Shown one piece after another: positions 8,452 through 17,444 of a stretch of DNA of 64,000 nt. Source of the DNA: Aliiruegeria lutimaris (GTDB taxonomy: Bacteria; Pseudomonadota; Alphaproteobacteria; Rhodobacterales; Rhodobacteraceae); the NCBI RefSeq assembly GCF_900099935.1, contig NZ_FNEK01000023.1, positions 20,904 through 84,903 on the forward strand, in the 5' to 3' direction. Each line of letters opens with the position of its first letter. The first letter of the stretch is position 1. The notes beneath the pieces were generated by a model that was not told the DNA's origin, searched no databases, and worked only from the letters and a program-made list of their open reading frames with translations. Made by a program: the position numbers and the translations under genes.

Positions 8452-8849
8452 AGAACGTTCTTCAAGCCATTGCAATTGCGTCATTCATTCTGGCGGGCGC
8501 TATGGCGCAGGCCGACGAGGTGATCCTTTTCAAGTGCTTCTTCGACTGGAAATGCGACCCGAATACCAAATGCGATCATGCTTCGCTGGACCTGCGCATA
8601 AAGCATAATACCGACACCAACGAGGCCGAGTTCCTCGGCAAGCATGGCAGCCCGCTGGACACGATCGGCGTGCATATCGGCGACCGTTCCGTGAGCTTTC
8701 TGGCCTACCAGATTTCGGGAGCCGTGGATGTGACGACGATTGCGCTGATGAATGGCGAGGCGACTCACAGCTCCCACCGGATTGGCGGCATCACAATGAA
8801 ACCCGAACAATATGTGGGCGAATGCGTCGCCCTGCCCTCCTCGGAGTGA
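8448..8849 (+). CDS. Small secreted Cys-containing protein inside the transporter operon
   Basis: 133 aa protein that I do not recognise. It begins with a clear signal peptide (MKNVLQAIAIASFILAGAMAQA), and the mature part is about 110 aa with four cysteines (residues 30, 36, 42 and 126), the first three clustered as FKCFFDWKCDPNTKCD. The rest is beta-rich in character. The start overlaps the livG stop (ATGA) and the stop is 4 bp before the livF ATG, so it is translated as part of the operon. A periplasmic protein in this place could assist the binding protein or be a passenger. Function unknown. Confidence 0.8.
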   Translation: MKNVLQAIAIASFILAGAMAQADEVILFKCFFDWKCDPNTKCDHASLDLRIKHNTDTNEAEFLGKHGSPLDTIGVHIGDRSVSFLAYQISGAVDVTTIALMNGEATHSSHRIGGITMKPEQYVGECVALPSSE

Positions 8850-8853
8850 GCGA

Positions 8854-9570
8854 ATGAGCGAGAAATACCTGATAGGCGACAAGATGTCGGGCGGCTATGG
8901 TCGCGGCCCGAACATCCTGCATGGCTGTACCATTGCCTGCGACAAGGGCGAGATCGCGGTGATCGTCGGCCCCAACGGCGCCGGAAAATCGACCGCGATG
9001 AAGGCCGTCTTCGGCATGCTGGACGTGCGTGAGGGCGCAGTGCGGCTGGGCGGTGAGGATATCACCGGCCTGTCCCCGCAGGCCCGCGTCGGCAAGGGCA
9101 TGGCCTTCGTGCCGCAGACCAACAACATCTTCACCTCGATGACGGTCGAGGAGAACCTCGAAATGGGCGCCTTCCTGCGCGAGGACGACATGAAGGACTC
9201 GATGGAACAGGTTTATGACCTGTTCCCGATCCTCAAGGACAAGCGCCGCCAGGCCGCGGGCGAGCTTTCAGGCGGCCAGCGCCAGCAGGTCGCCGTTGGC
9301 CGCGCGCTGATGACCCAGCCCACCGTTCTGATGCTGGACGAGCCCACCGCCGGCGTCTCGCCCATCGTCATGGACGAGCTTTTCGACCGGATCATCGAGG
9401 TCGCCCGGACCGGCATCTCGATCCTAATGGTGGAACAGAACGCCCGCCAAGCCCTTGAAATTGCAGACACTGGCTATGTGCTCGTGCAGGGCCGCAACGC
9501 CCATACCGGCACTGGCAAGGACCTTCTGGAAGACCCGGAAGTTCGCCGCACCTTCCTTGGAGGGACCTGA
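8854..9570 (+). CDS. livF: LivF-type ABC transporter ATP-binding protein
   Basis: 238 aa second ATPase of the heterodimeric branched-chain amino-acid-type importer. Walker A is GPNGAGKST near residue 38, signature LSGGQRQQVAVGRAL near 138, Walker B VLMLDEPTAGVSP near 160, and the H-loop is replaced by MVEQNARQAL as usual for LivF. The start ATG at 8854 gives MSEKYLIGDKMSGGYG; it is 4 bp after the small secreted-protein gene. The stop is 3 bp before livH. Family assignment is firm; substrate is not known. Confidence 0.93.
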   Translation: MSEKYLIGDKMSGGYGRGPNILHGCTIACDKGEIAVIVGPNGAGKSTAMKAVFGMLDVREGAVRLGGEDITGLSPQARVGKGMAFVPQTNNIFTSMTVEENLEMGAFLREDDMKDSMEQVYDLFPILKDKRRQAAGELSGGQRQQVAVGRALMTQPTVLMLDEPTAGVSPIVMDELFDRIIEVARTGISILMVEQNARQALEIADTGYVLVQGRNAHTGTGKDLLEDPEVRRTFLGGT

Positions 9571-9573
9571 TCC

Positions 9574-10584
9574 ATGGACCTTCTCAACGCCTTCGTGGCG
9601 CTTCTCAACTTCGTCATCATCCCGGCGACGGCCTATGGCAGCCAACTGGCGCTCGGCGCGCTCGGGGTCACGCTGATCTACGGCATCCTGCGGTTCTCGA
9701 ACTTCGCCCATGGCGACACGATGGCATTTGGCGCGATGATCACCATCCTTGTCACCTGGATGTTCCAGGCGATCGGCATTTCGCTCGGGCCCCTGCCGAC
9801 CGCGCTGCTCGCCCTGCCCTTCGGCATTGCCGCGACAGCCGGAATGATGTTGCTGACGGACCGCTGGGTGTACCGCTTCTACCGCGCGCAGAAGGCCAAG
9901 CCGATCATCCTCGTGATGGCCTCGCTCGGGGTCATGTTCGTGCTGAACGGCATCGTCCGGGTCATAATCGGTCCGGGCGAGCAACAGTTCAACGATGGTG
10001 CGCGCTTCATCATCAATGCGCGTGATTTCAAGGAGATGACCGGGCTTTCCGAGGGGCTGGCCTTCCGCTCCAGCCAGGGCATCACCATCGTCGTCACCGT
10101 CATCGCAGTGGCGGCGCTCTTCTGGTTCCTCAACCGCACGCGGACGGGCAAGTCGATGCGCGCCTATTCGGATAACGAGGATCTGGCGCTGCTCTCGGGC
10201 ATCAACCCCGAGAAGGTTGTACGCGTGACATGGATCCTCGCCGCGATCCTGGCCACGACGGCGGGCGTGCTCTATGGGCTCGACAAGGCGTTCAAGCCCT
10301 TCACCTATTTCCAGCTCCTGCTGCCGATCTTTGCCTCCGCCATTGTCGGCGGCCTTGGCAATCCGCTCGGCGCGATTGCGGGCGGCTACATTATCGCCTT
10401 CTCGGAGGTGACGCTGACCTATGCTTGGAAGAAGGTGCTGACCCATGCGCTGCCAGAGAGCATGGCGCCGGACGGCCTCGTTCAGCTCCTGTCGACGGAC
10501 TACAAATACGCGGTTTCTTTCACGATCCTGGTGATTGTGCTGATCTTCAAGCCATACGGCCTCTTCAGGGGGAAAGCGGTATGA
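9574..10584 (+). CDS. livH: LivH-type ABC transporter permease
   Basis: 336 aa inner-membrane permease with about eight hydrophobic segments. Family hallmarks are the N-terminal GALGVTLIYGILRFSNFAHGD and the C-terminal FASAIVGGLGNPLGAIAGGYIIAF coupling region. A soluble-looking loop around residues 125-160 (GPGEQQFNDGARFI) is present in many members. It overlaps livM by ATGA. It pairs with LivM to form the channel driven by LivF and LivG. Confidence 0.93.
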   Translation: MDLLNAFVALLNFVIIPATAYGSQLALGALGVTLIYGILRFSNFAHGDTMAFGAMITILVTWMFQAIGISLGPLPTALLALPFGIAATAGMMLLTDRWVYRFYRAQKAKPIILVMASLGVMFVLNGIVRVIIGPGEQQFNDGARFIINARDFKEMTGLSEGLAFRSSQGITIVVTVIAVAALFWFLNRTRTGKSMRAYSDNEDLALLSGINPEKVVRVTWILAAILATTAGVLYGLDKAFKPFTYFQLLLPIFASAIVGGLGNPLGAIAGGYIIAFSEVTLTYAWKKVLTHALPESMAPDGLVQLLSTDYKYAVSFTILVIVLIFKPYGLFRGKAV

Positions 10585-11876
10585 ACCGGAACGCGCTTCT
10601 CTTCGGCGGGGTCGCCCTGCTATATATCCTGACCGGCTTCATGCAGAGCTGGAACACGGCACTGGCGATCTTCAACATGGGGTTGATCTCGGCCGTCATG
10701 GCGCTCGGCGTGAACATCCAGTGGGGCTATGCGGGGCTGTTCAACGTGGGCATCATGGGCTTCGTGGCGCTTGGCGGGCTGGCCACCGTGCTTGTTGCGA
10801 TGCCGCCCATCCCCGAGGCCTGGGCTGCTGGTGGCCTGCGCATCTACGCTGCGCTTCTGCTCGGGGCCGGAACAATCGGCGCAGCCATCGTCACCTATCG
10901 CAGGATGTCCGCAGGCAAGATCCGCGCTCTGGCGGTCCTTGCAATCTTTGTGGTCGGCTACATCCTCTATCGCGGGATGTTCGATCCGGCGCGCGACGCC
11001 ATCGAGGCGGTAAACCCGGCGCTGACCGGCTATCTCGGCGGTGCAGGTCTGCCGATCCTGTTGGCTTGGCCTGCCGGCGGCTTGCTCGCTGCGGGCGCAG
11101 CCTGGCTCATTGGCAAGACGGCGCTCGGGCTGCGCTCCGACTACCTCGCCATCGCCACGCTGGGGATTGCCGAAATCATCATCGCCGTGATGAAGAACGA
11201 GGACTGGCTTGGCCGCGGCGTGAAGAACGTGGTCGGCCTGCCCCGCCCGGTTCCCTACGAAGTCGATCTGCAGGAAAGCGCCTCCTTCGTGGAGAACGCC
11301 GCCTGGCTTGGGCTGGACCCGGCCACGGCCTCCACGATCTGGGTGAAGCTTCTCTATGGTTGCCTCTTTGCCATCGTCCTGCTGCTGCTGATCTGGCTCA
11401 CGCAAATGGCGCTGAACTCGCCCTGGGGCCGAATGATGCGCGCGATCCGCGACAACGAGACTGCCGCCGAGGCCATGGGCAAGGATGTCACCCGCCGGCA
11501 TCTGCAGATCTTCATCATCGGCTCGGCCATCTGCGGCATGGCCGGCGCGATGATCACCACGCTGGACGGCCAGCTTACCCCCGGCACCTACCAGCCGCTG
11601 CGCTTCACCTTCCTGATCTGGGTAATGGTGATCGTCGGCGGCTCCGGCAATAACTGGGGCTCGGTGCTGGGCGGCTTCCTGATTTGGTGGCTCTGGATCC
11701 AGGTGGAACCGATCGGCGGCGCGATCATGAACGTGATCACCCTGCCCCTGCCCGACGGTTCGGGCCTCAAGAACCACCTGCTGGATTCGGTCCAGCATAT
11801 CCGGTTGCTGACGATGGGGGTCGTGTTGTTGCTGGTGCTTCGGTTCAGTCCACGCGGGTTGATCCCGGAGAAATAG
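10581..11876 (+). CDS. livM: LivM-type ABC transporter permease
   Basis: 431 aa second permease. The conserved core is ALGVNIQWGYAGLFNVGIMGFVALGG at the N-terminus, GLRSDYLAIATLGIAEII in the middle and GMAGAMITTLDGQLTPGTYQPLRFT, then VIVGGSGNNWGSVLGG. The region at residues 80-160 carries an extra hydrophobic pair compared with short LivM proteins, which fits its length. The ATG at 10581 overlaps the livH stop; the frame stays open upstream but has no ribosome-binding site there. It is the last gene of the operon. Confidence 0.93.
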   Translation: MNRNALLFGGVALLYILTGFMQSWNTALAIFNMGLISAVMALGVNIQWGYAGLFNVGIMGFVALGGLATVLVAMPPIPEAWAAGGLRIYAALLLGAGTIGAAIVTYRRMSAGKIRALAVLAIFVVGYILYRGMFDPARDAIEAVNPALTGYLGGAGLPILLAWPAGGLLAAGAAWLIGKTALGLRSDYLAIATLGIAEIIIAVMKNEDWLGRGVKNVVGLPRPVPYEVDLQESASFVENAAWLGLDPATASTIWVKLLYGCLFAIVLLLLIWLTQMALNSPWGRMMRAIRDNETAAEAMGKDVTRRHLQIFIIGSAICGMAGAMITTLDGQLTPGTYQPLRFTFLIWVMVIVGGSGNNWGSVLGGFLIWWLWIQVEPIGGAIMNVITLPLPDGSGLKNHLLDSVQHIRLLTMGVVLLLVLRFSPRGLIPEK

Positions 11877-11888
11877 CGCTTCGGGCGT

Positions 11889-11916
11889 GCGCCGGCCCGA
11901 CATTACGGACCGGCGC
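11889..11916 (+). terminator. Possible terminator hairpin after livM
   Basis: GCGCCGG at 11889-11895 can pair with CCGGCGC at 11910-11916 over a 14-base loop, 13 bp past the livM stop and before the convergent osmC-type gene. There is no T-run, so it is only a candidate. Confidence 0.35.
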
Positions 11917-11931
11917 GAAACTTGTTCAGTC

Positions 11932-12357
11932 TCAGGTTTCGACCGTCAGCACCAGGCTGATCTCGCCGGTCAGCGACCGCGAGATCGGGCAACCGGCTTT
12001 GGCGGCGTCACCGATTTCACGCACCTTGGCTTCGTCCGCACCAGGCACGTTGGCAACCGACGTCAGGACGATCTTGGTAATGGCATAGCCCCCCTCGACC
12101 TCGCCGAGCGAGACGGCGGCTTCGGTCTTGACCGAGCTCGGGGTAAGGCCGGCCTTGTCCAGTTCGTTCGAAAACGCCATCGAGAAACAGCCAGCATGCG
12201 CCGCGGCAACCAGTTCTTCCGGGTTCGTGCCGGGTTCATCCTCGAAACGGGTGCTGAAGGAAAAAGCGAGATCCGCGAAGGCGCCGGAGCTGCCGGACAT
12301 CGCGCCCTTGCCCGATTTCAGGTCTCCATACCATTCTGCCGATGCTTTGCGAGCCAT
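11932..12357 (-). CDS. osmC: OsmC family peroxiredoxin
   Basis: 141 aa OsmC/Ohr-family protein that reduces organic hydroperoxides. The two catalytic cysteines are in AAAHAGCFSMAFSNEL and KAGCPISRSLTG, with the expected spacing. MARKASAEWYGDLKSGKG and the ISLVLTVET end are OsmC-like rather than Ohr-like. The start ATG at 12357 has AAGGA upstream. A longer open frame upstream of it has no support. It is a single gene, convergent with livM. Confidence 0.93.
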   Translation of the reverse strand: MARKASAEWYGDLKSGKGAMSGSSGAFADLAFSFSTRFEDEPGTNPEELVAAAHAGCFSMAFSNELDKAGLTPSSVKTEAAVSLGEVEGGYAITKIVLTSVANVPGADEAKVREIGDAAKAGCPISRSLTGEISLVLTVET

Positions 12358-12484
12358 GTTGTAATCCTTTCCTTGAAGTAAACCGAGGGCGTGTCGCGTT
12401 CGAGAGACTACAAGAAAGCCCTCGATGCGCCAGCGAGGAAACGCGCTGGCGGCCAAATTGTTCCACGCCTTTCGCGGAGGGGTG

Positions 12485-13957
12485 TCAGAGCCCGTAAAGC
12501 GCGCCGAATTTCGCTTCGAGATAATCCAGCAGCGGCTCGACCGAGATCGGTGCGCCGGTGGCATGTTCCACCGTAGCGCGCGGCGCGCGCAATGCGCCGT
12601 GCCGCTGGAGATTCTCTGCGAGCCACCCGGTTACCTCTGCCGCCCGGCCTTCTGCAAGCGCGTGCTCCCAATCCGGGTGGGCCTTGCGCAACGTCTCGAA
12701 CAGGCAGCCCGCATAGACATTGCCGAGCGTGTAAGTAGGAAAATAACCGAAGAGCCCGACCGGCCAGTGGACATCCTGCAGCACGCCGTTGGAGGGTTTG
12801 TCCACCGCGACGCCGAAATCCACGCGGAAACGATCGTTCCAGGCGGCTTCCAGGTCGTTCACTCCCAGGTCGCCCGCGATCAGGGCGCGTTCAAGATCGA
12901 AGCGCAGCAGGATATGCAGGTTGTAATGCACCTCGTCGGCCTCGGTGCGGATATAGCCGGAATGCACCGCGTTGACGGCGGCATAGAACGCCTCGGCGCT
13001 GTCGATCCCTATCTCGCCGAAGGCCTCCCGGCAGCGCTCGTAGAGCCAGCCGGTGAAGGCGCGCGAGCGGCCGAGCTGGTTTTCGTAGATCCGGCTCTGG
13101 CTCTCGTGCACGCCCATGGAAACGCCGCAGCCGATGGGTGTCAGCAGGTAGTCCGGCGACACGGTCTGTTCGTAGCGGCTGTGGCCGACTTCGTGGATCG
13201 TGGAATAGATGCAGCCGAAGGGCTCCGCCGGGTCGGTGCGCGTGGTGATGCGGGAATCGAGGCCGGAGCCGGAGGAGAACGGGTGCACAGCCTTGTCGAT
13301 GCGACCATGCTCGAAATCGTAGCCGAAGGCGCGGGCGCAGGCATCGGAAAGGCGCAACTGTGCCGTTTCGTCAAAAATTCCCTGAAGCTTGGGCGCGGAT
13401 TTCCCGCTGTCGAGAATGGCGCCGCGCAGGGCCACGAGGCGCGGGCGCATCGCGTCGAACATCGCCGCCAGCGTGGCCCCGGTTTCGCCAGGCTCGTAAT
13501 CGTCCAGAAGCGCGTCGTAGAGATCGCCGCCCGTGGCCAGCGCTTCCGCTTCCTGCCGGCGCAGGTTCAGAACCTCGGAAAATGTCGGGGCGAAGGCGGT
13601 GAAATCGTTCGCCGACCGCGCATCCGCCCAGATCCCCTGCGAGAGGCTGGTGACGCGGGTGAGTTCCGCCGAGAGATCGGCGGGCACCTTGGTCGCGCGG
13701 TCATGTTCGCGGCGGATATGGTGAAGCTGTGCCGCGGCCACGTCGTCGCCGGCCTCGGCCTCCGCCAGCCACTCCGCGATCTGCGGCGCGCTTCGGCGCG
13801 CGTGGATCACCCGGTCCAGCGCGGCCATTTCCTCGGCCCGCTGCGGGGCGGCCCCGCGCGGCATGACGGTTTCCTGGTCCCAGCCAAGCCGGCCCTGAAC
13901 CTGTTTGAGCGCCTCTGTCTCGCGGACGAAACCCATGAGATTGGCATATGCGGTCAT
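12485..13957 (-). CDS. M32 family metallocarboxypeptidase
   Basis: 490 aa Taq-type carboxypeptidase that removes C-terminal residues from peptides in the cytosol. The zinc-binding HEVGH lies in STIHEVGHSRYEQ near residue 258, and the glutamate ligand follows in GVHESQSRIYENQLGRS about 30 residues later. The substrate-pocket segments HPFSSG and IRTEADEVHYNLHILLRFDLE are also typical. Length is normal (about 490-500 aa). The start ATG at 13957 is 1 bp from the stop of the ctaA gene upstream, so the two may be co-transcribed. Confidence 0.94.
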   Translation of the reverse strand: MTAYANLMGFVRETEALKQVQGRLGWDQETVMPRGAAPQRAEEMAALDRVIHARRSAPQIAEWLAEAEAGDDVAAAQLHHIRREHDRATKVPADLSAELTRVTSLSQGIWADARSANDFTAFAPTFSEVLNLRRQEAEALATGGDLYDALLDDYEPGETGATLAAMFDAMRPRLVALRGAILDSGKSAPKLQGIFDETAQLRLSDACARAFGYDFEHGRIDKAVHPFSSGSGLDSRITTRTDPAEPFGCIYSTIHEVGHSRYEQTVSPDYLLTPIGCGVSMGVHESQSRIYENQLGRSRAFTGWLYERCREAFGEIGIDSAEAFYAAVNAVHSGYIRTEADEVHYNLHILLRFDLERALIAGDLGVNDLEAAWNDRFRVDFGVAVDKPSNGVLQDVHWPVGLFGYFPTYTLGNVYAGCLFETLRKAHPDWEHALAEGRAAEVTGWLAENLQRHGALRAPRATVEHATGAPISVEPLLDYLEAKFGALYGL

Positions 13958-13958
13958 G

Positions 13959-15104
13959 TCAAAGTCCTTCGCGAACGGAACTGGCCAGCGGATAGCCCGA
14001 GAGGAACCGCGCGCGCAGGATGAGAGACCAGAACGCGACCCCGACAAACAGATGCGTAATGGCGACGTGCCATTGCGCCTGTGTCAGCACGGCGACAATG
14101 CCGAGCACGACCTGCCCGAAGCACATCACCAGCACCCAGTCAAAGGCGCGGCGCGTGCGCGGATGGGCCGAGGCCCGGCTGCGGCGCCAGGCAAAGATGG
14201 CGAAGGCGAAGACGATATAGCCAAGCGTGCGGTGCATGAACTGCACGAGGCCGGGATCTTCGAAGAAATTGCGCCAGACCGGTTCCAGCAGGAAGGGCGA
14301 AGGCGGGAAGACCGAGCCGTTCATCAGCGGCCAAGTCGGGAAGGCCACGCCGGCATCGATTCCGGCCACGAGCGCGCCGAGCAGGATCTGGAAGAAGGCG
14401 AGGTGCAGCAAACCGGTCGAAAGGCCCCAGAGCTTGGCTTCCTTGTTCCGGCGGGCCTGCATCAGCTCTCGCTCGGGGCGCGAGAGCAGGAGCATGTACC
14501 ACCAGAGCAGGCCGAGAATGACGAAGGCAAGGCCGAGATGGGTGGCCAGCCGGTAGGAGGCGACATCGAGCATCCCTTCGCCCAGCCCGCTGGAGACCAT
14601 CCACCAGCCGATGGCGCCCTGCACGCCGCCGAGAATGCCGGGAATTGCCAGCCGTCCGGTCCAACCGGTCGGGATCTTGCGCAGGGCAAGAAAACCCAGG
14701 AAGCCCACGGCCCAGACGAGGCCGATGACGCGGCCAAGCTGCCGGTGGCCCCATTCCCACCAATAGATGCCCTTGAACTCCTCCAGCGTCATGTCCTTGT
14801 TCTGGATCTGGAATTCCGGGATCTCCTGGTACTTGGCGAACTCCGCCTCCCAGGTTTCGACCGACATTGGCGGAATGGCTCCCGTGATCGGCTTCCACTC
14901 GGTGATCGAGAGGCCCGAGTCGGTCAGGCGCGTCAGCCCGCCGACGAGGATCATGGCGACGACCATGGCAAAGAGGATGCCAAGCCAGACCCGTATCGCG
15001 CCGCGCGCCCCACGGGCGGCGCGGTCGATCATGCCGGGCTGGGCGGCGGGCGCTTTCGGGCGCTCCTCGCCAACCTCTTCGAAAATGCTGCGCTTGGCGG
15101 CCAT
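13959..15104 (-). CDS. ctaA: Heme A synthase (COX15/CtaA)
   Basis: 381 aa eight-helix membrane protein that oxidises the C8 methyl of heme O to make heme A for the aa3-type cytochrome oxidase. The first helix GILFAMVVAMILVGGLTRLTDSGLS carries the family motif GGLTRLTDSGLSI, and WWEWGHRQLGRVIG and FMHRTLGYIVFAF give the heme-ligand histidines. This is the long proteobacterial type 2 form. The segment FPTWPLMNG is also diagnostic. A cytosolic N-terminal tail of about 40 residues precedes helix 1. Strong assignment. Confidence 0.95.
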   Translation of the reverse strand: MAAKRSIFEEVGEERPKAPAAQPGMIDRAARGARGAIRVWLGILFAMVVAMILVGGLTRLTDSGLSITEWKPITGAIPPMSVETWEAEFAKYQEIPEFQIQNKDMTLEEFKGIYWWEWGHRQLGRVIGLVWAVGFLGFLALRKIPTGWTGRLAIPGILGGVQGAIGWWMVSSGLGEGMLDVASYRLATHLGLAFVILGLLWWYMLLLSRPERELMQARRNKEAKLWGLSTGLLHLAFFQILLGALVAGIDAGVAFPTWPLMNGSVFPPSPFLLEPVWRNFFEDPGLVQFMHRTLGYIVFAFAIFAWRRSRASAHPRTRRAFDWVLVMCFGQVVLGIVAVLTQAQWHVAITHLFVGVAFWSLILRARFLSGYPLASSVREGL

Positions 15105-15115
15105 GAACGGTCTCC

Positions 15116-15838
15116 TTAATCGTCCTTGGGGAGCGGGCGGGTCAACTGCCGCAGCATCCCGTGGAATATCTGCACATCAGCCCGGGTCAGGGCCAGCCGG
15201 GAAAGCATGTTCCGGATCGAAAGCTTCATCCCAGCCGCTTTCGTTTCGGGAAAGAAAAAGCCGGCATCGTCCAGTCGCTGCTCGAAATGGTCCCCGAGCT
15301 TCTCGATTTCAATCATCTGCGCACGTTCGATCTCCGGCGCCTCGGACAGTTGCTCGCTCTGCCGGTGCCACTCATAGGCGGTCAGCAGCACGCATTGCGC
15401 CAGGTTGAGCGAGAAGAATTCCGGGTTTACCGGGACGGTGATGATGGCATGGGCGCGCGCCACGTCCTCGTTTTCCAGCCCCGCCCGTTCGGGGCCGAAA
15501 AGCACGCCGACCTTGCCGCCCTCGGCGGTGATTGCACGGGCCTCGGCCATGGCCTGTTCGGGGGTCATCACCGGCTTGGTCAGCTCGCGGCTCCGCGCGG
15601 TGGTGGCGTAGACATGAGTGCAATCGGCCACAGCGTCGGCCACCGAGCCATAGAGCCCGGCATTGTCCAGCACGCGGGCCGCGCCGCTTGCCAGCGCCAC
15701 AGCGCGCGTATTGGGCCAGCCATCGCGCGGCTCGACCAGGCGCATCCGGTCGAGGCCGAAATTGAGCATTGCCCGCGCCGCGCCGCCGATATTCTCGCCC
15801 ATCTGCGGACGCACGAGGATGAAGCTGGGCTGGGACAT
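15116..15838 (-). CDS. trmJ: tRNA 2'-O-methyltransferase TrmJ-like (SPOUT)
   Basis: 240 aa SPOUT-class RNA methyltransferase of the TrmJ group, which methylates the ribose at tRNA position 32. It starts MSQPSFILVRPQMGENIGGAARAMLNFG, a family hallmark. SAM-knot motifs follow: LFGPERAGLENEDV, ITVPVNPEFFSLNLAQCVLL and AYEWHRQ. The ATG at 15838 is chosen because upstream residues of the same open frame do not match the family. It is 11 bp from the ctaA start side and may form a small operon with it. Confidence 0.92.
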   Translation of the reverse strand: MSQPSFILVRPQMGENIGGAARAMLNFGLDRMRLVEPRDGWPNTRAVALASGAARVLDNAGLYGSVADAVADCTHVYATTARSRELTKPVMTPEQAMAEARAITAEGGKVGVLFGPERAGLENEDVARAHAIITVPVNPEFFSLNLAQCVLLTAYEWHRQSEQLSEAPEIERAQMIEIEKLGDHFEQRLDDAGFFFPETKAAGMKLSIRNMLSRLALTRADVQIFHGMLRQLTRPLPKDD

Positions 15839-15964
15839 GAGCACTCCTGAATTTCGATCCCGGACCTGATACGCCGCCAGCCCCACGGCTTCAAGCAGGC
15901 ATGGCGCAGGCGAAAAAAGGGCGCTAGAAGACGCAGGATCCATTGAAGAAGCCGGAGCGAGAAA

Positions 15965-16579
15965 ATGGCCGAGCAGGAACAGCCGCAGATCTATCTCATC
16001 AGCCCGCCGGAATTCGAGCTGTCGCGTTTTCCCGACCAACTGGCGCGAGTGCTGGATTCGCGCGAGATTGCCTGTTTCCGGCTGGCGCTCGCCTCGCAAG
16101 ACGAGGATCGTATCGCGCGGGCGGCCGATGCCTGCCGGGCGGTCTGCCATGAGCGCGATATCGCGATCGTCATCTCGCAGCATCTGCGCCTGGCCGAGCG
16201 GCTGGGGCTCGATGGCGTCCATCTGGACGGCGCGCGCGGGATCCGCGACGCACGCACCGAGCTGGGCGAGGATGCGATTGTCGGTGCCTTCTGCGGCGCC
16301 TCCCGCCATGACGGCATGAATGCAGGCGAAGCCGGGGCCGATTACGTCTCCTTCGGCCCGGTTGGCGACACGCCGCTCGGCGATGGTACGCGGGCAGATC
16401 TGGAGCTGTTCTCCTGGTGGTCCGAGATGATCGAGGTTCCGGTCGTGGCCGAGGGCGCGCTGGATCAGGATCTGGTTGCAAGCCTTTCTTCTGCCGTCGA
16501 TTTCTTTGGAATCGGCAGCGAGATCTGGACAGCCGAAGACCCCGCCGTGGCGCTCTCCACGCTCCTGGCGCGGATGTAG
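15965..16579 (+). CDS. thiE: Thiamine phosphate synthase-like protein
   Basis: 204 aa TIM-barrel protein of the ThiE/TenI family. Matching parts are the start QIYLISPPEFEL, LDGVHLDGA, the phosphate-binding GADYVSFGPVGDTPLGDG, PVVAEGAL and the terminal FFGIGSEIW. ThiE joins the thiazole and pyrimidine phosphates of thiamine. Some catalytic-loop residues of true ThiE (the TxSK part after GP) are not obvious here, so a TenI-like or divergent role is possible. No other thi gene and no TPP riboswitch is nearby. ATG 15965 has GGAG upstream. Confidence 0.8.
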   Translation: MAEQEQPQIYLISPPEFELSRFPDQLARVLDSREIACFRLALASQDEDRIARAADACRAVCHERDIAIVISQHLRLAERLGLDGVHLDGARGIRDARTELGEDAIVGAFCGASRHDGMNAGEAGADYVSFGPVGDTPLGDGTRADLELFSWWSEMIEVPVVAEGALDQDLVASLSSAVDFFGIGSEIWTAEDPAVALSTLLARM

Positions 16580-16583
16580 CCGA

Positions 16584-17444
16584 TCACCCTTGGGCGGGGC
16601 GGATGTCGTTGAGACGTGCGCTCGCCACGCCCTCGCGGACGGCCTCCTCGCAGACCGCGGCCAGCGCCTTGCGTCCGCCGATATCGTGCAGCGCCACGGG
16701 CGGGTGATAGATCACATCGACCGAGCCCTGTCGCTTCTGCCGCAGCACCTTCAGGAAATGCTCGCCGAATTCCATGTCGGCCCACCAGCCATAGAAGCGC
16801 GGATCCTCGCCCTCGGGGGCGTGATAGACCACGCTGACCGGTTGAACCTGCAGAAACTCCGGCAGGTCATCAGCATAGAAGGCCTGGAACAGGGTCGTCT
16901 TGAACGGCAGCACGCGCAGCCCGTCGGTACTCGTCCCTTCCGGAAAGAACAGCAGGCGGTGGCCGGCTTTCAGGCGCTGCTCGAAAATCGCCGCCTGCGA
17001 CCGCGCCTCGCGCCGGTCGCGGTTGATGAAGACCGTGCCCGTGGCCCGCGCCAGCCAGCCGATTCCGGGCCATCCGGCCACCTCGGCCTTGGAGACGAAA
17101 TAAATCCGGTCGGAAGCGTTCAGCGAAAAGATGTCAAGCCAGCTGACATGGTTGGACACCTGCGCCCCGCGCCCCTCCATCGGGACTCCATGCACCTTGC
17201 GGTGGATTCCGAGGAAAACGAAGGCGGATTGGCAGACAAAGCGCGTGATGGCCGGTGTCCAGGGGCGGTTCTCGCCAAAGAGCGGCCTTTCGATCAGCCG
17301 CAACAGAAGCAAGAGCGCCAGACAGCCGAAAACGACGATCGCGAGTGGAATCGCCCGGCGCAGCACCCGGAACCAATCCCGCAATCCCCGCGGCGCATGC
17401 ATCTCGGGTTCATCTTCCGAGCGCCACGTCGCGTCCGAAGTCAT
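16584..17444 (-). CDS. olsA: 1-acylglycerol-3-phosphate/lyso-ornithine lipid acyltransferase
   Basis: 286 aa PlsC-family membrane-bound acyltransferase. One N-terminal hydrophobic segment (AIPLAIVVFGCLALLLLLRL) anchors it. The catalytic HX4D motif is in SNHVSWLDIF, and FPEGTS is the substrate-binding motif. Because it overlaps by 4 bp the olsB gene upstream, it most likely adds the second acyl chain to lyso-ornithine lipid, as OlsA does. It could also act in phosphatidic acid synthesis. The ATG at 17444 is the coupled start. Confidence 0.9.
   Translation of the reverse strand: MTSDATWRSEDEPEMHAPRGLRDWFRVLRRAIPLAIVVFGCLALLLLLRLIERPLFGENRPWTPAITRFVCQSAFVFLGIHRKVHGVPMEGRGAQVSNHVSWLDIFSLNASDRIYFVSKAEVAGWPGIGWLARATGTVFINRDRREARSQAAIFEQRLKAGHRLLFFPEGTSTDGLRVLPFKTTLFQAFYADDLPEFLQVQPVSVVYHAPEGEDPRFYGWWADMEFGEHFLKVLRQKRQGSVDVIYHPPVALHDIGGRKALAAVCEEAVREGVASARLNDIRPAQG

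Noticed and set aside
12425..14023. Long plus-strand open frame opposite the M32 carboxypeptidase
   Set aside because: The minus-strand gene has HEXXH and full-length family match; this frame has none.
15900..15964. Possible TPP riboswitch before the ThiE-like gene
   Set aside because: The upstream region is only about 120 bp and no thi-box sequence (such as CTGAGA) was seen.
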